Assembly: GCF_003330845.1 (NCBI RefSeq)
Contig: NZ_CP026121.1
Span: forward strand, 7,297,501-7,361,500
From: Streptomyces sp. Go-475
GTDB lineage: Bacteria > Actinomycetota > Actinomycetes > Streptomycetales > Streptomycetaceae
Direction: 5' to 3'
Length of the DNA stretch: 64,000 bases
A program made the position numbers and the translations under genes. The notes below the pieces were generated by a model, which saw nothing but the letters and a program-made list of their open reading frames with translations, did not search any database and was not told the DNA's origin. How positions within the stretch are numbered: the first letter of the stretch is position 1; the number at the start of each line of letters is the position of its first letter. Below, one piece after another: positions 51,827 through 58,865 of the stretch.

Positions 51827-52090
51827 GTGGGCCTGATCTCGGAGGTGCTGCTGCTGCCGTTCGCACCGGTGCGCGGCAGCGCCTGGGCCATCAGACAGGT
51901 GCTCCAGGAGGCCGAGCGGATCTACTACGACCCCGCCACGGTCCGGGCCGAACTGTCCCGTCTGGAGGAGCAGTTGGAGGCCGGAGAGATCACGGAGGAG
52001 GAGTTCGACCGCCTCGAGGACGAACTCCTCGACCGGCTGGAGATCGCGTCGCGCGGGAGCGCGGGAACAGGCAACGGGACAACACCATGA
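51827..52090 (+). CDS. gvpG: Gas vesicle protein GvpG
   Basis: This 87-residue acidic helical protein (VGLISEVLLLPFAPVRGSAW; LSRLEEQLEAGEITEEEFDR; LEDELLDRLEIAS) is typical of GvpG, a minor assembly component. The predicted helices are amphipathic and rich in Glu/Leu. The GTG at 51827 begins 4 bp after the gvpF stop; the longer ATG reading overlaps gvpF and lacks family support. It overlaps gvpY by ATGA. Confidence 0.9.
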   Translation: MGLISEVLLLPFAPVRGSAWAIRQVLQEAERIYYDPATVRAELSRLEEQLEAGEITEEEFDRLEDELLDRLEIASRGSAGTGNGTTP

Positions 52091-52767
52091 ACCGAGTGGG
52101 ACTGGGTCTCGCCATAGGGGCCGGATACCTCCTGGGACGGACCAAGAAGCTGAAGATGGCGATGGCCGTCGGCGGCCTGGTCGCCGGGAAGAAGCTGAAC
52201 CTGAGCCCGCGCATGGTCGCGGAGCTGCTCCAGCAGCAGCTGCGGAACAATCCGCAGTTCAAGGAGATCGGGGACCAGCTGCGCGAGGACCTGCGCGGCG
52301 TCGGCAAGGCGGCCTCCGGGGCCATGGTCGAGCGGCAGATGGACGCCCTCGCCGACCGGCTGCACGGTCGCACCGCCCAGGTGCGCGACCAGTTGACGGG
52401 CGTGGTGCCCGGCGGCAAGGACGAGGACGCCGAGGACGCCGAGTACGAGGACGAGGAGCCGGAGGGCTCCGGAGCCGACGAGGGCGAGGAGCCGCCCGAG
52501 GCGCGGGAGCCCGAGGACTCCGCTCCTGACGAGGGCGACGACGAGGACGGGGAACCGGAGGCGAGGAAGGCCCCGGCCAAGAAGGCGCCCGCCAAGAAGC
52601 CGGCGCGCAAGGCCCCGGCGAAGAAGGCCGCCGCCAAGAAGGCCCCGGCGAAGAAGGCGGCGGGCCGGAAGGCCGCGGCGAAGAAGACGGCCGCCAAGAA
52701 GGCGACCGCCGGGAACAGGGGCGGCAGTGCCCGCTCCCGGCTGCCGAAGGGAGGCGGTGAGGGATGA
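52087..52767 (+). CDS. gvpY: Gas-vesicle-cluster protein GvpY with histone-H1-like tail
   Basis: This 226-residue protein has three parts: a Gly/Ala-rich N-terminal segment (RVGLGLAIGAGYLLGRTKKL, about 1-40), a helical middle (about 41-105; PRMVAELLQQQLRNNPQF) and a tail that switches from very acidic (about 115-160; DEDAEDAEYEDEEPEG) to Lys/Ala repeats (about 160-215; KAPAKKAPAKKPARKAPAKK) like bacterial histone-H1-like proteins. By position it is GvpY, whose role is not known. The basic tail could bind nucleic acid or the acidic tail of GvpZ. It overlaps gvpG and gvpZ by ATGA. Confidence 0.8.
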   Translation: MNRVGLGLAIGAGYLLGRTKKLKMAMAVGGLVAGKKLNLSPRMVAELLQQQLRNNPQFKEIGDQLREDLRGVGKAASGAMVERQMDALADRLHGRTAQVRDQLTGVVPGGKDEDAEDAEYEDEEPEGSGADEGEEPPEAREPEDSAPDEGDDEDGEPEARKAPAKKAPAKKPARKAPAKKAAAKKAPAKKAAGRKAAAKKTAAKKATAGNRGGSARSRLPKGGGEG

Positions 52768-53885
52768 CCGACACGCTCGGAACAGGTACCTCCGCCGCGA
52801 AGGGAGCGGCGAAGAACCCGCTCACCGACCTGGCGCACAGCGAGGCCGCCGACCGGCTCAAGGCCGAAGTCCAGGAATACCTCGCCGCCCAGGCCACGCG
52901 CATGCTGACCGGAGTGGGCCGCAAGCTCGGCGAGACCACCGGCAAGCTGAACGACATCGCCGAGGGCAACAGCCCCGGGTTCGCCAAGCTCGCCCTCGAC
53001 GGCGGGCGCAAGCTCGCCGAGGGCAAGGGGCCGCTGCGCTCAGCACTGGAGACCGGCGGCTCGCACCTCAAGGACAAGGTCACCGGCGCCCTCAAGGGCC
53101 TGGGCGGCAAGGGCAAGGGCAAGGGCCGTTCCGGCAACAAGCCCACCGTCATCATCGAGCACATCGACGTCGGCGTGCCGCTGCGCACCGCGTACGACCA
53201 GTGGACCCAGTACCAGGACTTCAGCACCTTCGCGAAGGGCGTCAAGAGCGCGAGCCGCGCCGACGACACCACCTCCGACTGGCAGGCGAAGATCTGGTGG
53301 TCCAACCGCAGCTGGAAGGCGACGACGACCGAGCAGGTCCCCGACGACCGCATCGTCTGGACCTCCGAGGGCGCCAAGGGCTCCACGAAGGGCGTCGTCT
53401 CCTTCCACCGGCTCGCCGACAACCTCACCCGGGTCCTGCTGGTCATCGAGTACTACCCCTCCGGCTTCTTCGAGAAGACCGGCAACATCTGGCGCGCCCA
53501 GGGCCGCCGGGCCCGGCTCGACCTGAAGAACTTCGCCCGCTTCATCACGATCAAGGGCGAGGCGGAGGACGGCTGGCGCGGCGAGATCCGCGACGGCGAG
53601 GTCGTCCGCAGCCACGACGACGCCGTCGCCGAGGAGGAGTCCGGGGAGGAGTCCGAGGAGCGCCCCGAGGACGAGGAGCCGGAGGACGCCTACGAGGACG
53701 AGGAAGCCGAGGAGGAGGAAGGCGAGGACGAGCCCGAGGGCGCGTACGAGGACGAGGAAGAGGCCGAGGCCGACTACGACGAGGAGGCCGAAGGCGACGA
53801 AGAGCCCGAGGACGAGGAGCCCGAGGGCGAGTACGAGGACGACGAATACGAAGACGAGTACGCCGAGAGCGGGGGCCGGCGATGA
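52764..53885 (+). CDS. gvpZ: Gas-vesicle-cluster SRPBCC protein GvpZ with long acidic tail
   Basis: This 373-residue protein has an amphipathic N-terminal region (LAHSEAADRLKAEVQEYLAA, about 15-110), an SRPBCC/START-like domain (about 127-270; VIIEHIDVGVPLRTAYDQW, WSNRSWKATTTEQVPDDRIV, LLVIEYYPSGFFEKTGNIWR), and a C-terminal tail of about 95 residues, nearly all Glu/Asp with periodic Tyr (DAYEDEEAEEEEGEDEPEGA). By position it is GvpZ. The fold suggests binding of a hydrophobic surface or lipid, perhaps chaperoning GvpA. It overlaps gvpY and gvpJ. Confidence 0.8.
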   Translation: MTDTLGTGTSAAKGAAKNPLTDLAHSEAADRLKAEVQEYLAAQATRMLTGVGRKLGETTGKLNDIAEGNSPGFAKLALDGGRKLAEGKGPLRSALETGGSHLKDKVTGALKGLGGKGKGKGRSGNKPTVIIEHIDVGVPLRTAYDQWTQYQDFSTFAKGVKSASRADDTTSDWQAKIWWSNRSWKATTTEQVPDDRIVWTSEGAKGSTKGVVSFHRLADNLTRVLLVIEYYPSGFFEKTGNIWRAQGRRARLDLKNFARFITIKGEAEDGWRGEIRDGEVVRSHDDAVAEEESGEESEERPEDEEPEDAYEDEEAEEEEGEDEPEGAYEDEEEAEADYDEEAEGDEEPEDEEPEGEYEDDEYEDEYAESGGRR

Positions 53886-54220
53886 CGACGCCCCACCGGA
53901 TGCCCGAACCCTACGGCCAGGGAGGCGGCGCCAACCTCGCCGACATCCTGGAACGGGTGCTCGACAAGGGCATCGTCATCGCGGGCGACATCCGCATCAA
54001 CCTGCTCGACATCGAACTGCTCACCATCAAACTGCGGCTGATCGTCGCCTCGGTGGACAAGGCGAAGGAGATGGGCATCGACTGGTGGGAGACCGACCCG
54101 GCCCTGTCCTCGCGGGCCCGCCGCGACGAACTGGCCCGTGAGAACGCCGAGTTGCGCGAGAGGCTGGCCCGGCTGGAGGAACTGGAGCCCGGCCGCGCGG
54201 AGAAGAAGGAGGCACCGTGA
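53882..54220 (+). CDS. gvpJ: Gas vesicle protein GvpJ (GvpA-like)
   Basis: This 112-residue GvpA-superfamily protein has the core LADILERVLDKGIVIAGDIR then INLLDIELLTIKLRLIVASV, plus a heptad-rich C-terminal helix (RDELARENAELRERLARLEE) likely to form a coiled coil. GvpJ is thought to form or organise vesicle tips and nuclei. It overlaps gvpZ by ATGA and gvpL by GTGA. Confidence 0.9.
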   Translation: MTTPHRMPEPYGQGGGANLADILERVLDKGIVIAGDIRINLLDIELLTIKLRLIVASVDKAKEMGIDWWETDPALSSRARRDELARENAELRERLARLEELEPGRAEKKEAP

Positions 54221-54972
54221 CCGGACTGCGGTACGTCTACGCCGTCTGCCGCCCCTTCGGCACACCGCTCCAGGCCCAGCTGACGGGGGTGGCCGGCGAT
54301 CCGCCCAGAGCGCTGACCCACCACGGCCTCGTCGCCGTGGTCAGCCACGTGCCGGAGCGGGACTTCGCGGAGGAACCGCTCCGCGCCCATCTGGAGGACC
54401 TGGACTGGCTCACCGAGACGGCCCGGGCCCACCAGGGCGTGATCGACGCGCTCACCACCGTCACGACCCCGCTGCCGCTGCGGCTCGGCACCGTCTTCCG
54501 GGACGACAGCGGCGTACGGACGATGATCGAGGCGCGCGAGGAGGACTTCCGGCGCACCCTCGACCGGCTGGAGGGCCGCGTCGAGTGGGGCGTCAAGGTG
54601 TACGCCGAGTCCGAACCGCAGGAGAGTCCCCGGCCCGTGCAGAAGGCCACCTCGGGCCGGGACTACCTGCGACAGCGGCGTATGCAGACCCGGTCGCACG
54701 AGGAGATGTGGCAGAAGGCCGAGAATTTCTCGACCCGGCTGCACGAGCAGCTTTCCGCATTCGCGGAGGATTCCCGGCTGCATCCCCCGCAGAATCCCGC
54801 ACTGTCCAAGGCGACCGGGCGGAACGTACTGAATGCCGCCTATCTCGTGCCGCGCGCGCATTCCGAGGAATTCGTGGAGATGGTGGACCGCACGAAGGGC
54901 GAGGTGCCCGGAATGCGGGTCGAACTCACCGGGCCCTGGGCCGCCTATTCGTTCGCCGGGGAGGACGCATGA
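54217..54972 (+). CDS. gvpL: Gas vesicle protein GvpL (GvpF/GvpL family)
   Basis: This 251-residue paralogue of GvpF has RYVYAVCRPFGTPLQAQLTG, VTTPLPLRLGTVFRDDSGVR, VEWGVKVYAESEPQESPRPV and a C-terminal VDRTKGEVPGMRVELTGPWA then AYSFAGEDA. The conserved PLRLGTVF block matches PMRFGSVA of the GvpF here, showing that both are one family. Its GTG overlaps the gvpJ stop. A ribosome binding site (AGAAGAAGGAGG) lies upstream. Confidence 0.92.
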   Translation: MTGLRYVYAVCRPFGTPLQAQLTGVAGDPPRALTHHGLVAVVSHVPERDFAEEPLRAHLEDLDWLTETARAHQGVIDALTTVTTPLPLRLGTVFRDDSGVRTMIEAREEDFRRTLDRLEGRVEWGVKVYAESEPQESPRPVQKATSGRDYLRQRRMQTRSHEEMWQKAENFSTRLHEQLSAFAEDSRLHPPQNPALSKATGRNVLNAAYLVPRAHSEEFVEMVDRTKGEVPGMRVELTGPWAAYSFAGEDA

Positions 54973-54988
54973 CCGACGGGGAGAAGCC

Positions 54989-55177
54989 GTGACCGTAGTG
55001 GAACGCCGTGAGGTCGCCCTCGTGGACCTGCTCGACCGGCTGCTCGCCGGCGGCGTCGTGATCACGGGGGACATCACCCTGCGCATCGCCGACGTCGACC
55101 TCGTCCGCATCGACCTCAACGCGCTCATCAGCTCGGTGAACGCCCAGGTGCCCTCCCCGTTCGAGGAGTTGCTGTGA
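54989..55177 (+). CDS. gvpS: Gas vesicle protein GvpS (short GvpA-like)
   Basis: This 62-residue protein is essentially a bare GvpA-like core: VALVDLLDRLLAGGVVITGD then ITLRIADVDLVRIDLNALIS. The GTG at 54989 has GGGGAGAAG just upstream and is preferred; an upstream ATG at 54969 is in another frame. It may form a minor shell or nucleating component. It overlaps gvpK by GTGA. Confidence 0.85.
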   Translation: MTVVERREVALVDLLDRLLAGGVVITGDITLRIADVDLVRIDLNALISSVNAQVPSPFEELL

Positions 55178-55488
55178 CGTCCCCCGACCACCACCGGCCC
55201 GAGCCCCGGCCGCACCGCAACCGGCTGGACCTCGAGCCCGACACCGTCGAGCGCGACCTGGTCAAACTCGTGCTGACCGTCGTGGAACTGCTGCGCCAGC
55301 TCATGGAGCGCCAGGCGCTGCGCCGGTTCGACGTGGGGGACCTCAGCGAGGACCAGGAGGAGCGGATCGGGCTCACCCTGATGCTGCTGGAGGAGCGCAT
55401 GGCGGAGCTGCGCGACCGCTACGGACTGCGGCCCGAGGACCTCAACCTGGACCTCGGGCCGCTCGGACCGCTGCTTCCCCGGGACTGA
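55174..55488 (+). CDS. gvpK: Gas vesicle protein GvpK
   Basis: This 104-residue acidic helical protein has the GvpK core NRLDLEPDTVERDLVKLVLT, VVELLRQLMERQALRRFDVG, DLSEDQEERIGLTLMLLEER and the end RYGLRPEDLNLDLGPLGPLL. It is a conserved minor component needed for vesicles in several species. The GTG overlaps the gvpS stop. Its last codons and stop lie inside the left arm and loop of the operon terminator. Confidence 0.93.
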   Translation: MTSPDHHRPEPRPHRNRLDLEPDTVERDLVKLVLTVVELLRQLMERQALRRFDVGDLSEDQEERIGLTLMLLEERMAELRDRYGLRPEDLNLDLGPLGPLLPRD

Positions 55489-55505
55489 TGCAGTCCCGGG
55501 GAAGC
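55473..55505 (+). terminator. Gas-vesicle operon terminator overlapping the gvpK stop
   Basis: A perfect 14-bp inverted repeat (GCTTCCCCGGGACT and its complement) with loop GATGC (55487-55491) starts 16 bp before the end of gvpK, so the TGA stop is inside the hairpin. Translation of gvpK would hinder its folding until ribosomes leave. Confidence 0.8.
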
Positions 55506-55516
55506 GGGGGGGGGGG
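55506..55516. repeat. G11 homopolymer tract
   Basis: Eleven consecutive G follow the gvp terminator directly, then ATTATTTA. It is the longest homopolymer I noticed in the window and may vary in length or be mis-called. Confidence 0.9.
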
Positions 55517-55544
55517 ATTATTTACCGCCGGTGAGGCGGCTCAT

Positions 55545-55715
55545 TCACCACCTGTACCAACGGCCCCGGCCGCCGGCTGCCGACGTACCACGGACGAAGA
55601 ATCCCAGCAGCCACAGGACGAGAACCGCCAGCGCGATCCACCAGAGTACCTTTACTGCAAATCCGGCGCCGAACAGAACCAAGGCCAGAAGCAGCACCAG
55701 CAGGATGGGAACCAT
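55545..55715 (-). CDS. Small hydrophobic membrane protein, 56 residues
   Basis: This small gene encodes 56 residues, beginning MVPILLVLLLALVLFGAGFA, with two closely spaced hydrophobic segments (about 2-20 and 23-41; VKVLWWIALAVLVLWLLGFF), then a short basic tail (VRGTSAAGGRGRWYRW). AGGAGG lies 8 nt before the ATG, and the sequence matches the short hydrophobic proteins I recall from Streptomyces genomes. Function is unknown; it is probably membrane-inserted with both ends on one side. It lies between the gvp operon and the methyltransferase gene and reads toward gvpK. Confidence 0.85.
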   Translation of the reverse strand: MVPILLVLLLALVLFGAGFAVKVLWWIALAVLVLWLLGFFVRGTSAAGGRGRWYRW

Positions 55716-55757
55716 AATTCGAACCTCCTGCTTTCAGAGTGTCCCGGAAATCGGGTT

Positions 55758-56579
55758 TCAGGCTTCCTTTCGGCAGAGAATTTCTCCGTGCAGGACGCTG
55801 AACCAGCCGTCCTCCCGTTTCCCCCACTCCCGCCAGGCGTCGGCCACGGCCCGCAGCTCCGCCTCGCTCGCGTGCCCGCCCTGCCGGGCCCGGTCCGCGT
55901 ACGTCGACGCCAGCGTGCGGTCGGCCCACAGCCCGCTCCACCACGCCCGCTCCTCGCGCGAGGCGAAGGTCCAGGTGCCGGCGGTCGCCGTGACGTCGGT
56001 CAGGCCGGCCCGCAGCGCCCAGGCCTTCAGCCGGCGTCCGGCGTCCGGCTCGCCGCCGTTGGCGCGGGCGACCCGGCGGTAGAGGTCCAGCCAGTGGTCG
56101 AGCCCCGCGGACGCCGGGTACCAGGTCATGGCCTCGTAGTCGGCGTCCCGCACGGCGACGATGCCGCCGGGCCGGACGACCCGCCGCATCTCCCGCAGCG
56201 CCCGCACGGGGTCCCCCACGTGCTGGAGCACCTGATGGGCGTGGACGACGCAGAACGTGTCGTCGGGGTAGTCCAGGGCGTGCACGTCGGCGACCGCGAA
56301 ATCGACGTTGGCCAGTCCCCGTCCGGCCGCCGTGGCCCGGGCCTGCTCCAGGATCTCCGGCACCCGGTCGACACCGGTGACGTGCCCGTCCGGTACGAGC
56401 GCCGCCAGGTCGGCGGTGATGGTGCCCGGACCGCAGCCGATGTCCAGGACCTTCATGTGGGGCTTGAGCGAAGGCAGCAGGTACGCGGCCGAGTTGGCGG
56501 CGGTGCGCCAGGTGTGCGAGCGCAGTACGGACTCGTGGTGCCCGTGGGTGTAGACGGCGGTCTCCCGTGGTTCCGGCAT
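55758..56579 (-). CDS. Class I SAM-dependent methyltransferase (UbiE/menG-like)
   Basis: This 273-residue methyltransferase has SAM motif I in MKVLDIGCGPGTITADLAAL, motif II in VTGVDRVPEILEQARATA, and AVADVHALDYPDDTFCVVHA plus VLQHVGDPVRALREMRRVVR. A C-terminal helical part (about 175-273) follows. The ATG at 56579 (MPEPRETAVYTHG) is preferred; an ATG at 56612 adds 11 residues. The acceptor is unknown. It is followed by the 56-residue protein on the same strand. Confidence 0.88.
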   Translation of the reverse strand: MPEPRETAVYTHGHHESVLRSHTWRTAANSAAYLLPSLKPHMKVLDIGCGPGTITADLAALVPDGHVTGVDRVPEILEQARATAAGRGLANVDFAVADVHALDYPDDTFCVVHAHQVLQHVGDPVRALREMRRVVRPGGIVAVRDADYEAMTWYPASAGLDHWLDLYRRVARANGGEPDAGRRLKAWALRAGLTDVTATAGTWTFASREERAWWSGLWADRTLASTYADRARQGGHASEAELRAVADAWREWGKREDGWFSVLHGEILCRKEA

Positions 56580-56682
56580 GGCGGATCCCACCCCTTCCGT
56601 TCCGGTCGGCATGAGATCACCGTACGCAGGTCGACCGAATAATGAGACCCGCGTATCAGGATATGGACCAGCTGACGGTGTG

Positions 56683-58176
56683 TCAGTATCCGGTGACGGG
56701 CCGGTACACGGTCAGGGCCTGGGGCAGCTTCTCCAGCTCCACGCGGCCCGCCACCTCGGTCACTTCACCGTCGTAGGCGAGGAGCGTGCCCGGCGTCACG
56801 TGGTCCAGGCGCAGCCGGCCCACCTGGACGGCCGCGTGCGCGGGGGAGCGGGTCAGGGGCCCGGCGAGGGCGGCGGCGAGCAGCCGCACCGCGGGCCGGC
56901 GGCCGCCGTGCACGACCCGCACGTCGAGCTGCCCGTCCGCGAGGTCCCGCCGGCGTCCGGACGCGAGGCCCATGCGGTGATAGGTGCCGTTCCCCGCGAA
57001 CAGCAGCCACAGGGGCCGGGTGCGGCCCTGGAACTCCGCCTCCAGCGGGTGCCGGTCGGCCCGCAGTACCCGCAGCGCCGCGAGCACACCGGCCGGCCAG
57101 CCGCCGATCCGGTGCGACCAGCGCTCCCGCTCGCGCACCAGCTCCGGATAGACGCCGACGCTGCACGTGTTGAGGAAGACGCCCTCCTCGCCGCCGCAGG
57201 TGTACCGCCCCACGTCCACGCGCACCGCGTCGCCCTGGCGCAGCGCACGGGCGAGGTCCCGCACGTCCTCCACGCCGAGGTCGTAGGCGAAGTGGTTGAG
57301 GGTGCCGCCGGGCAGCACCGCGAGGGGCAGGCCGGAGCGCAGCGCGACCCGGGCGGCGGTGTTCACGGTGCCGTCACCGCCGCACACCCCGAGGACCCGG
57401 GCCCGGGAGGCCGCCTCCGCCAACTCGGCCGGCACGTCCTCCGGCCGGCATTCGACGACCTCGGCGCGCGGCAGGGCGTCCCGCAGGGCGCGGGCCCGCT
57501 CGGCGGATCCGGAGGCGGTGTTCGCGACGAGGACGAGCCCCTCGCCCTCCAGCAGCGCCGGGACCTCGGCACGGGGGCGGCCCGGCGGGGTGGCCTGCCC
57601 CCGCGTCGGCACCAGGCCCCGGACGGCGAACGCGGCGCCCACGCCCAGGGCGGCGCCCGCCAGGACGTCGCTGGGGAAGTGGTCGCCGGTGGAGACGCGG
57701 GAGAGGGCGACCGAGGCGGCCACCGGGGTGACGACCGTGCCCCAGGCCGGGGACTCCAGGGCGACGCCGGCGGCGAAGGCGGCGGCCGACGCGGCGTGCC
57801 CGGAGGGGAACGACGTGGTGACCGGCCGCCGCCGCACCCGCCGGAGCAGCGGGACCGGGGCGAGCGCCGGGCCGGGGCGGCGGACCGAACGCTTGCCGAG
57901 GGCGCTGACGGCGAGGGACGCGAGGCCCAGCGAGGCCAGTCCGCGGGTTGCCGCGCGGCGGGCACGGGGGGTGCGGCTCGCCGCGAGGGCGGCGGCGGTC
58001 ACGCACCACAGCGCGCCGTGGTCCGCGCCGCGGCCCAGCCGGGACAGGACGGAGCCGGCCCCCGTCCGGCGCCGGGCCGCGGCGGCCTCGAAGAGACGGC
58101 GGTCCACGGCGAGGGCGTGGTCGCGCAGCGGATGGCGCCCGGGCTTCGTGGCGAGGTCCAGGTCGGGGGGATTCAT
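56683..58176 (-). CDS. PAP2 phosphatase / diacylglycerol kinase fusion
   Basis: This 497-residue membrane enzyme joins an N-terminal PAP2-type phosphatase (about 20-185) and a C-terminal DAGK/sphingosine-kinase-like lipid kinase (about 205-490). The PAP2 motifs LGKRSVRRPGP, TTSFPSGHAASAAAFAAG and SRVSTGDHFPSDVLAGAALG are intact. The kinase shows VLGVCGGDGTVNTAARVAL and LAVLPGGTLNHFAYDLGV. The two activities are chemically opposite in phosphatidic acid metabolism, so the protein may control lipid turnover or act on undecaprenyl and other lipids. It diverges from the MOSC gene. Confidence 0.92.
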   Translation of the reverse strand: MNPPDLDLATKPGRHPLRDHALAVDRRLFEAAAARRRTGAGSVLSRLGRGADHGALWCVTAAALAASRTPRARRAATRGLASLGLASLAVSALGKRSVRRPGPALAPVPLLRRVRRRPVTTSFPSGHAASAAAFAAGVALESPAWGTVVTPVAASVALSRVSTGDHFPSDVLAGAALGVGAAFAVRGLVPTRGQATPPGRPRAEVPALLEGEGLVLVANTASGSAERARALRDALPRAEVVECRPEDVPAELAEAASRARVLGVCGGDGTVNTAARVALRSGLPLAVLPGGTLNHFAYDLGVEDVRDLARALRQGDAVRVDVGRYTCGGEEGVFLNTCSVGVYPELVRERERWSHRIGGWPAGVLAALRVLRADRHPLEAEFQGRTRPLWLLFAGNGTYHRMGLASGRRRDLADGQLDVRVVHGGRRPAVRLLAAALAGPLTRSPAHAAVQVGRLRLDHVTPGTLLAYDGEVTEVAGRVELEKLPQALTVYRPVTGY

Positions 58177-58269
58177 GAGGTGCGGGTACCCGGCGGGGGG
58201 TGGACACACCGGCCGCCGCCGGGCAAGCTCGTGGCTGATCATGGTGGCCGGACAGGGGGAGACGACGAC

Positions 58270-58812
58270 ATGAGCGGGCGCGTGACGGCGGTCAGCAGCA
58301 ACGGGGAGTACTCGTTCACCAAGCCCAACCGGGACAGCATCACCCTGCTCGCCGGCCTCGGGGTGGAGGGGGACGTGCACGCCGGGGTCACGGTCAAGCA
58401 CCGCTCGCGCGTCGCGCAGGACCCCACGCAGCCGAACCTGCGCCAGGTCCACCTCATGCACGAGGAGCTCTTCGCCGAGGTCGCCGAGGACGGCTTCGAG
58501 GTGGCTCCCGGTCAGCTGGGCGAGAACATCACCACGGCGGGCGTCGACCTGCTGGGCCTCCCGACCGGCACGCTGCTGCGCATCGGCGACTCCGCGGTCC
58601 TGGAGGTCACCGGCCTGCGCAATCCCTGCGCGCAGATCGACGCCTTCCGGGGCGGGCTGCTGAAGCGGGTCGTCGGCCGGGACGAGGCGGGGAACGTCGT
58701 GCGCAAGGCCGGGATCATGAGCGTGGTGCGGGAAGGGGGCGTGGTGCGCCCCGGCGACCGGATCGAGGCGGAACCGCCCGCCGAGCCGCACCGGCCGCTG
58801 GAGCGGGTCTGA
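58270..58812 (+). CDS. MOSC domain protein
   Basis: This 180-residue MOSC-fold protein has MSGRVTAVSSNGEYSFTKPN, GVEGDVHAGVTVKHRSRVA, QLGENITTAGVDLLGLPTG and the conserved Cys in LEVTGLRNPCAQIDAFRGG. The family handles sulfur carried on molybdenum cofactor and may reduce N-hydroxylated compounds (YiiM-like). It is soluble and lacks the N-terminal beta-barrel. GGGGGAG lies upstream of the ATG. Confidence 0.92.
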   Translation: MSGRVTAVSSNGEYSFTKPNRDSITLLAGLGVEGDVHAGVTVKHRSRVAQDPTQPNLRQVHLMHEELFAEVAEDGFEVAPGQLGENITTAGVDLLGLPTGTLLRIGDSAVLEVTGLRNPCAQIDAFRGGLLKRVVGRDEAGNVVRKAGIMSVVREGGVVRPGDRIEAEPPAEPHRPLERV

Positions 58813-58865
58813 CCGTTCGGAAATGCGTTTGCCCGGCGTGTGCGGCGCCACGGAGAATCGCGGGC

